DNA of 64,000 nucleotides from Streptomyces sp. BK208 (GCF_004364245.1 NZ_SOAV01000002.1:558001-622000); one strand, 5' to 3'. Shown: positions 46,971 through 59,318, counted from the first letter of the stretch. Made by a program: numbers and translations. Notes: generated by a model from the sequence alone, not told the origin.

Positions 46971-49900
46971 ATGCCCGGTGGACTGCTGACGCGTTCCCAG
47001 GATGCCGTCACGGGGTTCGTGCTGGCCGGTCCCCGGCTGCTCGCGCGCGGCACCGCGCCCGCCGTGGGCGCCGCGGCCGGCGCGGCGGCGGGCACCGCAC
47101 GAGCCGGTGTGCGCGGCGCGGACTTCGCGGCGCGGGCGGCCCGGGTCGCCCGCGCGGCGCTGCCCGGCGGGCCGCGGGAGTGGCGGGTCGGACACCGGGC
47201 GCACCTCGCGCTGCGGCCGGCCGCGACGGAAGAGGTGCGCCGGGCGGGCGGCACGGAACGCGTGGCGCGGCAGGTGGCGGAGGCCCTGGCCGAGCACCCT
47301 GACGTGCTGCTCGCCTACTGGGACAGCGGACTCGCCCGGCTGGTGGTGACCGCGACCGAGGACGCGCTCACCGACCGCGTCGTCGACCACGCCGTCGAAC
47401 TCGCCGAGCGCCACGGACTCGCCCGCGCGGACCGGGCCGACCGAACGGTCCCGGACGACCCGGACGAGGCGGACCACCCCGGCGACCCGGCCCCGGTGCG
47501 GGTCGCGGCGGCCGCGCTCGGGGCCGACGTCCTCGGCGTCGCCGCCGCCGTGACCGGTGCGCGGCTGCGCCTGCCGGCCTCGCCCCGCCTGGTCACGGCC
47601 GTGACGACCCTCCTGCGTGAGAACCCGGCCTTCCGGGCCTGGCTGCGCGAGCGGCTCGGCGACCACCGCATGGACGTGGCGCTGGCCGCTGCCAACGCCG
47701 CCGCCCACGGCGCCGGACAGAGCCCCACCTCGCTGGTGCTCGACGGGGCGCTGCGCGTCTGCCAGTTGACGGAGGCGCTGGCGCGGGGAGCCGCCTTCGA
47801 GGTCGTGCACGACCGGCTGTGCGTCCCCGGCCGGGGCAGCCTGCCCGCCGGAGGTGCCCTGCGCCCGCCGCCGCGCACCTCCCCGGCCCAGGAGTACGCC
47901 GCCCACGCCTCGGCCGGCAGCGTGGCGGGCGCCGCGGCGACCCTGCTGGTCAAGCACGACGTGACGGAGGCGGCGGAGGCGGTGCTCGCCGGTTCGCCGA
48001 AGGCCGCGCGCTACGGACCCGCCGCCTTCCACGCCGTCCTGAGCGCCGCGCTGTCCCGTACCGGGGTGCTCGTGCGCGACCCCGGGCGGCTGCGGCAGCT
48101 GGAGATGGCCCGCACGGTCGTCCTGCACCCCAGCGCGCTGCGGGCGCCGGACGCGGGCGCGGACCCGTGGACCGAGGACGTGCTGGACGCCGCGCGGCGC
48201 GCGGGACTGCGGGTGGTCATGGTGGAGGACCCGGCGCTGGCCGACTTCACCGGCCTCGCCGACCAGGTCGTCGGCGCCGGGCGCCCGCTCGCGGAGGTCG
48301 TGGCCGCGCTGCGCTCCGAGGGCGGCGTCATCACCGTCGTACGGCCGCTGCCCGGTGACGACGCGTCCGTGTCGGCCGGGCTGCTCGCCGGGGACGTGGC
48401 CGTCGCGCTGGCCGACGCCGACTCGCCGGTGGCCTGGGGTGCGGACGTGCTCGCCCCGCAGGGGCTCGCGGACGTGTGGCGGGTGCTGCGGGCGGTGCCG
48501 GTGGCCCGCGCGGTCGGGAGCCGTTCGCAGACGCTGGCCCGGTCAGGGGCCGCGCTGTCCGGGCTGCTGGTGGCGGTCGGCGAGGCGCGCGGCAGACGCC
48601 GGGGCGGGGTGTCCTCGCTGCTGGGGATGCGGCACGCGCCGGTGGACGCGAGCGCGGCGGTGGCCCTGCTGTCCGGGACGCGGGCCGCGCTCGGCGTGGC
48701 CATGGCCCGCGCCCCGCACCCCCGGGCCCGGGTGGCGTGGCACGCGCTGCGTCCGGACGACGTACGTGAGCGGCTGGAGCGGGAGCGTGAACCCGAGCCG
48801 ACCGCCGTCGAACAGGCCACCGCCCGGCTGCGGGCGGCCGCCGAGCGGGCGGGCCACGTGCCCGCGCTGGCCCCGGCGCGCTGGTCGTGGCAGCTGGCCC
48901 GGGCCGTACGCGGGGAGCTGGACGACCCGCTCACCCCGGTGCTCGCGGTCGGCTCGGCCGCCTCCGCCATCCTCGGGTCGGTCGTCGACGCGATGCTCGT
49001 GGTCGGCGCCCTCGACCTGAACGCGCTGGTCGGCGGATTCCAGCGGCTGCGCGCCGAGCGGGCGCTGTCCGGCCTGCTGGCGGAACAGACGCAGAAGGCC
49101 CGGGTCACCGAGGAGCACATCGGCCCTGACAGCGCGGAGTCCGCGGCGGAGGGCGAGCCGCGGATCGTGGACGCGGCCAAGCTGCACCCCGGCCACGTGA
49201 TCGAGCTGAAGGCCGACGACGTGGTGCCCGCGGACGCCCGGCTGCTGTGGGAGGACGGCCTGGAGGTGGACGAGTCCGCGCTGACCGGCGAGTCGCTTCC
49301 GGTGGACAAGTCCGTGGACCCGGCGCCCCGGGCGCCCGTCGCCGAGCGGTACTGCATGGTCTTCGAGGGCACCACCGTGGTGGCCGGCCGGGCCCGCGCC
49401 GTCGTCGTCGACACCGGCGACCACACCGAGGCGGCGCGCGCGGTGGCGCTGGCGGCCCGGACACCGTCGGCGGCCGGAGTGCAGGCCAGGCTCCAGGAGC
49501 TGACCCGCAAGGCACTGCCGCTCACCCTGGCGGGCGGCGCCGCGGTGACCGGTATCTCGCTGCTGCGCGGGGCGCCGATCCGGCAGGCCGTCGCCGGTGG
49601 CGTGTCGGTGGCGGTGGCCGCCGTGCCGGAGGGGCTGCCGCTGGTGGCGACGGTGGCCCAGCTCGCCGCGGCCCGCCGGCTGAGCCGCCGGGGCGTCCTG
49701 GTGCGCACCCCGCGCACGCTGGAGGCGCTGGGCCGGATGGACACCGTCTGCTTCGACAAGACGGGCACCCTCACCGAGAACAGGCTCCGGCTGTCACGGG
49801 TCGCGGGCCCCGACGGCACGGTCCGCAAGGCGGGCGACCCGTCCGCCGCCGACGCCGTACGGACCGCCGCGCGCGCCTGCCCCCGGCTGGACGGCGACGG

Positions 49901-51347
49901 GACCCGGCCCACCCACGCCACCGACGAGGCGGTCCTGGACGCGGCCGGGGACGACCCGAAGTGGACACAGCTGGAGGGCCTGCCCTTCGAGACCTCCCGC
50001 GGCTACGCCGCCGCCGTCGGACGGGAGGGCGCGAGGGGTCGCGCCGTGCTGGTGGTCAAGGGCGCCCCGGAGACGGTGCTGCCCGCCTGCGCCGGCCTGC
50101 CCGCGGACGCCACCGAGGTGGCGCAGCGTCTCGCCGGTGCCGGACTGCGCATCATCGCGGTGGCGCGACGGACCCTGGAGAAGGGCGAGAAGACGGCCGA
50201 CGTCCTCGAACAGCCGCCCTCACGGCTGGAGTTCACCGGACTGCTGGCGCTCGCCGACGTGCCCCGGGAGACCTCCCCCGCGCTGGTGCGCGGGCTGCGC
50301 GAGGCGGGCGTGCGGCCGGTGGTGCTCACCGGCGACCATCCGCAGACCGCGCACGCCATCGCCGTCGACCTGGGCTGGCCCGAGGACGCGGTCGTCGTCA
50401 CCGGCGACGAACTCGCCGCCGCCGACCGCACCGCCCGCTCCCGGATGCTGCGCGACGCGGACGTCGTGGCCCGGGTGGCGCCCGAGCAGAAGCTCCAGGT
50501 CGTCGAGTCGCTGCGGGACGCCGGAAGGGTCGTCGGCATGGTCGGCGACGGCGCCAACGACGCCGCCGCGATCCGGGCCGCCGACATCGGCGTCGGCATC
50601 AGCGCCCGCGGCTCGGCCGCCGCCCGCAACGCCGCCGACCTGGTGGTCACGGGTGACGACCTGCTGGTGCTGGTGGAGGCGGTGCGGGAGGGCCGGGCGC
50701 TGTGGCACAGCGTCGCCGACGCCATCGCCATCCTGATCGGCGGCAACGCGGGCGAGGTCGGCTTCGGCATCCTCGGCACGGTGCTGGCGGGCTCGTCCCC
50801 GCTGTCCACCCGCCAGATGCTGCTGGTCAACCTGTTCACCGACCTGTTCCCCGCGATGGCGGTCGCGGTGACCAAGACGGGGGATCCGGAGCAGGAGGCC
50901 GCCGACGCGGGCGCGCCCCTCGGCACGGCGGTGCTGGGCGAACCCCTCATCCGGCAGATCCGGCACCGGGCCCTGACCACGGCCCTCGGGGCGACCGCGG
51001 CCTGGCTGCTGGGCCGCTTCACGCCGGGCACGGAGCGGCGCTCGACGACCATGGCGCTGTGCGCGGTCGTCGGCACCCAGCTCGCCCAGACCCTCGCCGA
51101 CCGCCGCGACAGCCGGCTCGTCCAGGTCACCTCCCTGGGCTCCGCCGTCGCCCTGATCGCCCTCGTTCAGACCCCCGGCGTCAGCCGCCTCTTCGGCTGC
51201 ACCCCGTTGGGCCCGGTCGCCTGGACCGGCGTGGCCGCGGCGATCACCCTGGCGCTGGCGGGACAGCGGGCGCTGCCGGGCGTGGAGGACGCGATCGCGA
51301 GGTACTGGCCGAGGGTGACGGAGCGGTTGCCGCAGCTGCCCCGGTGA
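46971..51347 (+). CDS. Giant cation-translocating P-type ATPase (CtpI-like)
   Basis: 1458 residues, about 600 longer than ordinary P-type ATPases. The C-terminal half is complete: TGES (about 771), phosphorylated Asp929 in DKTGTLT, ATP-binding KGAPE, and GDGAND (about 1191), followed by the last membrane helices. The N-terminal 640 residues lack these but seem to mirror the fold: HPSALR where DKTGTLT would lie, and DVAVALADAD..WGADVLAPQGL where the post-GDGAND segment would lie. The size resembles mycobacterial CtpI. Transported ion unknown. The ATG follows GGGGGAG. Confidence 0.88.
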   Translation: MPGGLLTRSQDAVTGFVLAGPRLLARGTAPAVGAAAGAAAGTARAGVRGADFAARAARVARAALPGGPREWRVGHRAHLALRPAATEEVRRAGGTERVARQVAEALAEHPDVLLAYWDSGLARLVVTATEDALTDRVVDHAVELAERHGLARADRADRTVPDDPDEADHPGDPAPVRVAAAALGADVLGVAAAVTGARLRLPASPRLVTAVTTLLRENPAFRAWLRERLGDHRMDVALAAANAAAHGAGQSPTSLVLDGALRVCQLTEALARGAAFEVVHDRLCVPGRGSLPAGGALRPPPRTSPAQEYAAHASAGSVAGAAATLLVKHDVTEAAEAVLAGSPKAARYGPAAFHAVLSAALSRTGVLVRDPGRLRQLEMARTVVLHPSALRAPDAGADPWTEDVLDAARRAGLRVVMVEDPALADFTGLADQVVGAGRPLAEVVAALRSEGGVITVVRPLPGDDASVSAGLLAGDVAVALADADSPVAWGADVLAPQGLADVWRVLRAVPVARAVGSRSQTLARSGAALSGLLVAVGEARGRRRGGVSSLLGMRHAPVDASAAVALLSGTRAALGVAMARAPHPRARVAWHALRPDDVRERLEREREPEPTAVEQATARLRAAAERAGHVPALAPARWSWQLARAVRGELDDPLTPVLAVGSAASAILGSVVDAMLVVGALDLNALVGGFQRLRAERALSGLLAEQTQKARVTEEHIGPDSAESAAEGEPRIVDAAKLHPGHVIELKADDVVPADARLLWEDGLEVDESALTGESLPVDKSVDPAPRAPVAERYCMVFEGTTVVAGRARAVVVDTGDHTEAARAVALAARTPSAAGVQARLQELTRKALPLTLAGGAAVTGISLLRGAPIRQAVAGGVSVAVAAVPEGLPLVATVAQLAAARRLSRRGVLVRTPRTLEALGRMDTVCFDKTGTLTENRLRLSRVAGPDGTVRKAGDPSAADAVRTAARACPRLDGDGTRPTHATDEAVLDAAGDDPKWTQLEGLPFETSRGYAAAVGREGARGRAVLVVKGAPETVLPACAGLPADATEVAQRLAGAGLRIIAVARRTLEKGEKTADVLEQPPSRLEFTGLLALADVPRETSPALVRGLREAGVRPVVLTGDHPQTAHAIAVDLGWPEDAVVVTGDELAAADRTARSRMLRDADVVARVAPEQKLQVVESLRDAGRVVGMVGDGANDAAAIRAADIGVGISARGSAAARNAADLVVTGDDLLVLVEAVREGRALWHSVADAIAILIGGNAGEVGFGILGTVLAGSSPLSTRQMLLVNLFTDLFPAMAVAVTKTGDPEQEAADAGAPLGTAVLGEPLIRQIRHRALTTALGATAAWLLGRFTPGTERRSTTMALCAVVGTQLAQTLADRRDSRLVQVTSLGSAVALIALVQTPGVSRLFGCTPLGPVAWTGVAAAITLALAGQRALPGVEDAIARYWPRVTERLPQLPR

Positions 51348-51412
51348 GACGGGGCAACCGCGAGGCGGCGGCCGCGGCGGACACGGCGGCCGGCGCGGCG
51401 AGGCGGGGCCCC

Positions 51413-51520
51413 GGTCCGGCCTCGGTCGGCGACCGCTCCGGTCCGGCCTCGGTCGGCGACCGCTCCGGTCCGGCCTCGGTCGGCGACCGCTCCGGTCCGG
51501 CCTCGGTCGGCGACCGCCCC
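51413..51520. repeat. 27-bp minisatellite, four copies
   Basis: A unit beginning GGTCCGGCCTCGGTCGG is repeated four times head to tail (51413, 51440, 51467, 51494), the last with one change. Each unit contains the perfect mini-palindrome CGGTCG-G-CGACCG. It fills the gap between the convergent ATPase and MFS genes (51348-51564), which holds no other feature. Units this short and uniform often vary in number between strains. Confidence 0.92.
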
Positions 51521-51564
51521 GGTCCGCCCCGGTCCGCGGCGGGTCCGTCACACCCCCCCCGCGG

Positions 51565-53019
51565 TCACACCCCCGCCCGCGCCGACTCCCGTACCTCCGG
51601 CGACCGCAGGCGCTCGGCCGTCCGCTCCGCCGTGCGGTGGGCCCAGCGCCCGCTGGTGACGGCGCCCAGGACGAGGACCGCCAGGCCGCAGGTGGCCAGG
51701 ATCCACCAGCCGGGGCGGGCGGCGGAGACGAAGGTGTCGCGGTACGACGACGCGCCCACGCCCGTCGCCAGCACCGCGCCGATCACCGCCACGCCGAGGG
51801 TCTGGCCCAGCTGGCGGCTGGTCGAGGCGACGGCCGCTGCGACCCCGGCCTGGGCGCGGGGCATGCCGGAGACCGCGGTGTTGGTGATGGGCGCGTTGAC
51901 GAAGCCGAAGCCGACCCCGAACAGGACGTAGCCGAGGAAGAGGGTGACGTCGGAGGTCTCGGCCTCGAAGGCGGCGAACAGCGTCCCGCTGACGGTCAGC
52001 GCGCCGCCCGCGATCAGCAGCGGCAGGCGCGGCCCACGGCTGCCGACGAGACGGCCGGAGAGCGGGGCGCACAGGAAGGTCGGGACGGCCATCGGCAGCA
52101 TCCACAGGCCGGCCTCCAGGGCGCTCAGCCCGCGCACGTTCTGCAGGTACAGCGTGGACAGGAACAGGAAGCCGCCCAGCGCGGCGAAGGCGCTGACCGC
52201 GATCACGGTGGCCCCGCTGAACGGCGCCGACCGGAAGAAGCGCAGCTCGATGAGCGGGTCGGTGCGCCGGGGCTCGTGGACGAGCAGGCCGACCAGCGCG
52301 GCCAGCGCCAGGGCGGCGAAGGGCAGCACGCTGGTGAACCCGGCGTCCGGCGCCTCGATGATCGCGTAGGTCAGGGAGCCGAACAGCACGATCACCAGGA
52401 GCTGGCCCAGCGGGTCGGGGCGGCGGGCCTTCGGCGCGCGGGACTCGGGGACGAAGCGGAGGGTGAGGAGGAGGGCGGCCAGACCCACCGGCAGGTTGAC
52501 CCAGAAGATCGAGCGCCAGCCGACCGACTCCACCAGCACCCCGCCCACCAGCGGACCGGCGGCCATGGATATGCCGACCACCGCGCCCCAGACGCCGATC
52601 GCGCGGGCGCGCTCGCGCGGGTCGGTGAAGGTGTTGGTGATGATCGACATGGCCACCGGGTTGAGCATCGAACCGCCCACCGCCTGCATCATCCGGAAGA
52701 CGATCAGCGAGGACAGGCCGGGGGCCAGCGAGCACAGCAGCGAGCCGAGGGTGAAGATCACCAGGCCGGTCATGAAGACCCGCTTGCGGCCGATCCGGTC
52801 GGCGGTGGAGCCGGAGAGCATCAGCAGCGCGGCCAGCACCAGCGTGTACGCGTCGATGGCCCACTGCAGCCCCGACGTGCTCGCGTGCAGGTCGCGCTGC
52901 ATGGAGGGGAGGGCGACGTTGAGGATCGTGTTGTCGATGCTCACGATCAGCAGACTCATGCAGCAGATGGCGAGCACGAGCATGCGGCGGCGACGGGTCA
53001 GCTCGGGCATGGACTCCAT
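51565..53019 (-). CDS. MFS multidrug exporter, DHA2 (EmrB/QacA) family
   Basis: 484-residue proton antiporter with 14 predicted helices. DNTILNVALPSMQRDL, the SGSTADRIGRKRVF loop and VGGSMLNPVAMSIITN (motif C region) are family marks. ATG at 53019 or 53010 (MPELTRRR). No regulator is adjacent, but a TAGT-N7-ACTA dyad lies just upstream. Confidence 0.9.
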   Translation of the reverse strand: MESMPELTRRRRMLVLAICCMSLLIVSIDNTILNVALPSMQRDLHASTSGLQWAIDAYTLVLAALLMLSGSTADRIGRKRVFMTGLVIFTLGSLLCSLAPGLSSLIVFRMMQAVGGSMLNPVAMSIITNTFTDPRERARAIGVWGAVVGISMAAGPLVGGVLVESVGWRSIFWVNLPVGLAALLLTLRFVPESRAPKARRPDPLGQLLVIVLFGSLTYAIIEAPDAGFTSVLPFAALALAALVGLLVHEPRRTDPLIELRFFRSAPFSGATVIAVSAFAALGGFLFLSTLYLQNVRGLSALEAGLWMLPMAVPTFLCAPLSGRLVGSRGPRLPLLIAGGALTVSGTLFAAFEAETSDVTLFLGYVLFGVGFGFVNAPITNTAVSGMPRAQAGVAAAVASTSRQLGQTLGVAVIGAVLATGVGASSYRDTFVSAARPGWWILATCGLAVLVLGAVTSGRWAHRTAERTAERLRSPEVRESARAGV

Positions 53020-53035
53020 CGTACGCCCGCTTCGA

Positions 53036-53050
53036 TAGTGCGGCTAACTA
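53036..53050. promoter_or_regulatory. TAGT-N7-ACTA dyad upstream of the MFS exporter
   Basis: TAGTGCGGCTAACTA lies 17 bp upstream of the exporter start. The pattern recalls TetR/MarR operators. No cognate regulator is in the neighbourhood, so this is weak. Confidence 0.3.
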
Positions 53051-53129
53051 ATGACCCATACATGATCTTCGTCGTCCGGGCGCACCGGAGCCGCGACGGG
53101 CACCGCCGCGCGTACGTGACAATGGAGGA

Positions 53130-54296
53130 ATGTCCACGCTCACCACGCCCGCCCCCCACGCCACCGCCGCGCCGTTGCAGATCGGCCCGCACGCCGTCGC
53201 GCCGCCCGTGGTGCTGGCGCCGATGGCGGGGATCACCAACGCTCCCTTCCGCACGCTGTGCCGTGAGTTCAGCGGCGGCAAGGGCCTGTTCGTGAGCGAG
53301 ATGATCACCACGCGGGCCCTGGTCGAGCGCAACGAGAAGACCATGCAGCTCATCCACTTCGACGCGACCGAGACGCCCCGCTCGATCCAGCTGTACGGCG
53401 TGGACCCGGTGACCGTCGGCAAGGCCGTCCGCATGATCGCGGAGGAGGACCTCGCCGACCACATCGACCTGAACTTCGGCTGCCCGGTCCCGAAGGTCAC
53501 CCGCAAGGGCGGCGGCTCGGCCCTGCCGTACAAGCGGAACCTGCTGCGGGCCATCGTCCGCGAGGCCGTCACCGGCGCGGGGGACCTGCCGGTCACCATG
53601 AAGATGCGCAAGGGCATCGACGACGACCACCTCACCTTCCTCGACGCGGGCCGCATCGCCGTCGAGGAGGGCGTGAGCGCCATCGCCCTGCACGGCCGCA
53701 CCACCGCCCAGCACTACGGCGGCACCGCCGACTGGGACGCCATCGCCCGCCTCAAGGAGCACGTCCCGGAGATCCCGGTGCTCGGCAACGGCGACATCTG
53801 GTCCGCCGAGGACGCGCTGCGGATGGTCCGGGAGACCGGCTGCGACGGCGTCGTCGTCGGGCGCGGGTGCCTGGGACGGCCGTGGCTCTTCGCCGACCTG
53901 GTCGCCGCCTTCGAGGGGCGGACCGACTCCTTCGTCCGGCCCACGCTGCGCGAGGTCGCCGACGTGATGGTCCGGCACGCCACCCTGCTCGGGGAGTGGA
54001 TCGGCGACGAGGCCCGCGGGGTCATCGACTTCCGCAAGCACGTCGCCTGGTACCTCAAGGGCTTCGCCGTCGGCTCCGAGATGCGCAAGCGGCTCGCGAT
54101 CACCTCCTCGCTGGAGGCGCTGCGCGCGGGGCTGGACGAGCTGGACCTCGACCAGCCCTGGCCGGCCGGCGCCGACGGCCCCCGCGGCCGTACCTCCGGC
54201 AACAACAGGGTGGTCCTGCCGGACGGCTGGCTCAAGGACCCGTACGACTGCGCGGGCGTCGGCGAGGACGCGGAGCTGGACACCTCCGGCGGCTGA
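53130..54296 (+). CDS. dusB: tRNA-dihydrouridine synthase, DusB-like
   Basis: 388-residue flavoenzyme that reduces uridines in tRNA D-loops. FMN-barrel motif LAPMAGITNAPFRTLC, catalytic Cys118 in DLNFGCPVPKVTRKGGGSAL, and HGRTTAQHYGG are present. The start is odd: GGAGGA abuts the ATG with almost no spacer, yet this start gives the family's normal N-terminus and no in-frame alternative is better. The stop abuts that of the convergent sulfatase gene at a shared TGATCA. Confidence 0.94.
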   Translation: MSTLTTPAPHATAAPLQIGPHAVAPPVVLAPMAGITNAPFRTLCREFSGGKGLFVSEMITTRALVERNEKTMQLIHFDATETPRSIQLYGVDPVTVGKAVRMIAEEDLADHIDLNFGCPVPKVTRKGGGSALPYKRNLLRAIVREAVTGAGDLPVTMKMRKGIDDDHLTFLDAGRIAVEEGVSAIALHGRTTAQHYGGTADWDAIARLKEHVPEIPVLGNGDIWSAEDALRMVRETGCDGVVVGRGCLGRPWLFADLVAAFEGRTDSFVRPTLREVADVMVRHATLLGEWIGDEARGVIDFRKHVAWYLKGFAVGSEMRKRLAITSSLEALRAGLDELDLDQPWPAGADGPRGRTSGNNRVVLPDGWLKDPYDCAGVGEDAELDTSGG

Positions 54297-56084
54297 TCAG
54301 CCACCGGCCCCGGTGGGGTGCGGGACGGAGCCGTACGCCGTCAGGAAGCGGTCGCGGAAGGAACTCATCGGCCACACCGGGGCGTCCTCGGCGGGCCTGA
54401 GCCCCTCCGTCCAGTTCCAGTCGTCGATCGCGTCGAGCACCTTCGGGTCCTTGGCGACGACCGACACCGGGACGTCGCGGCTCGCCCGGTCGCCGCTGAC
54501 CCGGGCGAGCGGCTGGTGGTCGCCGAGGAAGACGAGGACGGTGTCGTCGGTGCCGTAGCGCTCCAGCCACTGCGTGAGACTGGTGACCGAGTACTGGATG
54601 GACCTGCCGTACTCCTCCTTCGAGCGGGCGGAGTCGGTGATGACGTCGGCCGCCCTCACGCCCGACGCCTCGATGCCGTCGTACACCGAACCGTCGCCGA
54701 TCTCGTCCCAGCCGACCGTCCGCGGGATGGGTGCCCAGGGCTGGTGGCTGGAGGTGAGGATGACCTCCGCCATCAGCGGCTTGTCGCGTTTCCTGCCGTG
54801 CTCCAGGCGCTGGAACGCCTCCAGCGCGTACTGGTCGGGCATCGTCGACCAGCTGAACTTCGGTCCCCGGTAGCCCATGCCGAAGGCGTCGTACACCTTG
54901 TCCAGGCCGTACCAGTCGGCCTCCGGCCAGGCCTTCTGCACCCCGGGCATGATCCCGACGGTGTCCCAGTCGCCGGTCTTCTCGAACGCCTTGGTGAGGG
55001 TCAGGTGGTCGCCGGCCGTGACGGTGCGGTAGCGCTGCTGGTTGTCCACCCACAGGCCGGACAGGAAGGTGGAGTGCCCGAGCCAGCTGCTGCCGCCGTA
55101 CGTCGCCGAGGTCAGCCAGCCGCTGCGGGCGTGGAAGCCCGCCTTCGCCAGCGCCTCGGTGCGCGCGTCCAGGGTGCGGTCGACACCCGGTGCCATCACC
55201 GGGTCCTCGATCGCGCTGCGGCCGTAGCTCTCGATGAACGTGAAGACCATGTCCTTGCCGCGCAGGTCCGGCACCAGCTGCGCGCCGGGCGTGGCGCCGA
55301 AGCGGTCCGCCTTCGCCTCCTTCGCGAAGGCCGCCTCGTCCCTGAGGGTGTCCACGACCCGGTGCGCCTGCGCCTCGGCGGCCCGGGAGGCGCTGCTGGT
55401 GGCGATCGGCAGCCCGAAGGTCTGCACGCCCAGCGCCACGCAGGTCATCCACACGGTGCCCGCCATCAGCGCGCCCCGCGCCGCCCGCTCCCGGTGCGCG
55501 GCGAGCAGCTCGCCGAGCCGGACCGCCGCCAGCGCCGTGAGCACCAGCAGCGAGACGGCCAGCACGACGGCGCCCACCGCGGCCCAGGCCGCCGCCGCCC
55601 CGCCCATCGAGTCCGCCACGAAGGACTGGGCGTCGTCGAGCAGGCTCCAGTCCAGGACCAGGTTGAAGCTCCGGCCGAGGTACTCGGTGAAGCCCATGTC
55701 GAGCAGGTTCAGCACGGTCAGGGAGCCGAGTGCGGTCCCGAACAGCGCCGCCGCCACCCGACGCGGGATCCGGGGCAGGCAGAGCAGCAGCACCGCCGCG
55801 ATGACCGCCTCCACCGGGATCCGCGCGAAGCGGCTGGGCTCCAGGGCGGTGAGCCTGTTCGGCAGCAGCAGGGCGCAGAGCACGAGAATGGCCGAAAGTG
55901 CGGTCGTGGTCCGGCGGACGGCGAGGGCGGTACGCGGGTGCCGGGTGCGCCACGCACGGTGGTGCGCGAGACGGGCCCGGAGGGCCTTCCCGGCACCGGG
56001 CGGGACGGAACCGGGTGCGCCGGGGGTCTCGGGGCCGCCCTCGGCGGGCTGCGGTGGCCGGGGAGAAGGCGTGATGACGGGCAC
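54297..56084 (-). CDS. LTA-synthase-like membrane sulfatase
   Basis: 595 residues. A basic, Pro-rich N-terminus is followed by about five membrane helices (55-230) and an extracytoplasmic sulfatase/phosphoglycerol-transferase domain. FTFIESYGRSAIEDP holds the first metal ligand, SATYGGSSWLGHSTFLSG is where LtaS proteins carry the nucleophile Ser/Thr, and VFLGDHQPLA the second metal site. The family moves glycerol phosphate or similar groups onto cell-surface glycolipids. GTG start with GGAAGGA. Product in this organism unknown. Confidence 0.87.
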   Translation of the reverse strand: MPVITPSPRPPQPAEGGPETPGAPGSVPPGAGKALRARLAHHRAWRTRHPRTALAVRRTTTALSAILVLCALLLPNRLTALEPSRFARIPVEAVIAAVLLLCLPRIPRRVAAALFGTALGSLTVLNLLDMGFTEYLGRSFNLVLDWSLLDDAQSFVADSMGGAAAAWAAVGAVVLAVSLLVLTALAAVRLGELLAAHRERAARGALMAGTVWMTCVALGVQTFGLPIATSSASRAAEAQAHRVVDTLRDEAAFAKEAKADRFGATPGAQLVPDLRGKDMVFTFIESYGRSAIEDPVMAPGVDRTLDARTEALAKAGFHARSGWLTSATYGGSSWLGHSTFLSGLWVDNQQRYRTVTAGDHLTLTKAFEKTGDWDTVGIMPGVQKAWPEADWYGLDKVYDAFGMGYRGPKFSWSTMPDQYALEAFQRLEHGRKRDKPLMAEVILTSSHQPWAPIPRTVGWDEIGDGSVYDGIEASGVRAADVITDSARSKEEYGRSIQYSVTSLTQWLERYGTDDTVLVFLGDHQPLARVSGDRASRDVPVSVVAKDPKVLDAIDDWNWTEGLRPAEDAPVWPMSSFRDRFLTAYGSVPHPTGAGG

Positions 56085-56250
56085 CCGAAGGTCCTTCCGT
56101 GCGAAACCCGGTGGACGGCGGGCCCCGGCGAGGGGGCCGGGACCCGCCGCACTCTCCTACGTCCCGCGCGAGCGGTCCGTTCACCGGTCCGGATGGTGAA
56201 ATCCGGCTGTCTGTGGCAGCGTGATTCTCGCCACCTCTGATAGAGGCTGC

Positions 56251-56365
56251 GCTCAGATGAGCGGATCATGGACGATTCCACTTCTCCAAAGGGTGGCACT
56301 GAGTGCCACGCCTTGATCGTTCATCGATCGAACTCAAGCGTGGTGAATGGTGCTCAGATGAGCGG
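56251..56365. repeat. Direct repeat pair GCTCAGATGAGCGG
   Basis: Identical 14-bp copies at 56251-56264 and 56352-56365, 101 bp apart, upstream of ppdK. Each contains imperfect palindrome GCTCA-GA-TGAGC and could be a paired operator. Confidence 0.7.
56293..56309. promoter_or_regulatory. 17-bp perfect dyad upstream of ppdK
   Basis: GTGGCAC and GTGCCAC flank TGA. It lies between the two 14-bp direct repeats. Confidence 0.6.
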
Positions 56366-56566
56366 TGTGATCCGTGTTCGAGCGGGCTTGAGTTCAAGAA
56401 GTGAAAACACTGGCCATCGGTCGCTTGCCAAGCCTTGACTTTCGATCCGCTGGCGGACGAGTGGTTACGGGCGCATGACGCGCAAGTGGACGTACCCAGG
56501 TGCCTTTGATCTGGGTACATTCCTCGCCGTCAGGGCAGCCACCGCGTCCTCGAGGAGTCGAGACCC

Positions 56567-59296
<2,730 letters not shown>

Positions 59297-59318
59297 ACCC
59301 CCGAGGGGGCCCGAGGCC

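Larger units (their letters stand above)
56085..56566. promoter_or_regulatory. 482-bp dyad-rich control region upstream of ppdK
   Basis: No gene is supported here, and base composition is less GC-rich than its flanks. GCTCAGATGAGCGG occurs at 56251 and 56352 (each with GCTCA/TGAGC symmetry). GTGGCAC-TGA-GTGCCAC is a perfect 17-bp dyad at 56293-56309. GAACTCAAGC (56330-56339) recurs inverted as GCTTGAGTTC (56386-56395). Together these suggest two or more regulators controlling ppdK, a structured leader, or a small RNA. Confidence 0.6.

Noticed and set aside
51413..51520. Possible CRISPR array
   Set aside because: The 27-bp units are directly adjacent with no spacers, and no cas gene is present.
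56266..56520. 84-codon minus-strand frame upstream of ppdK
   Set aside because: No codon-position GC bias, no ribosome site, and it overlaps the dyads. Better explained as a control region.
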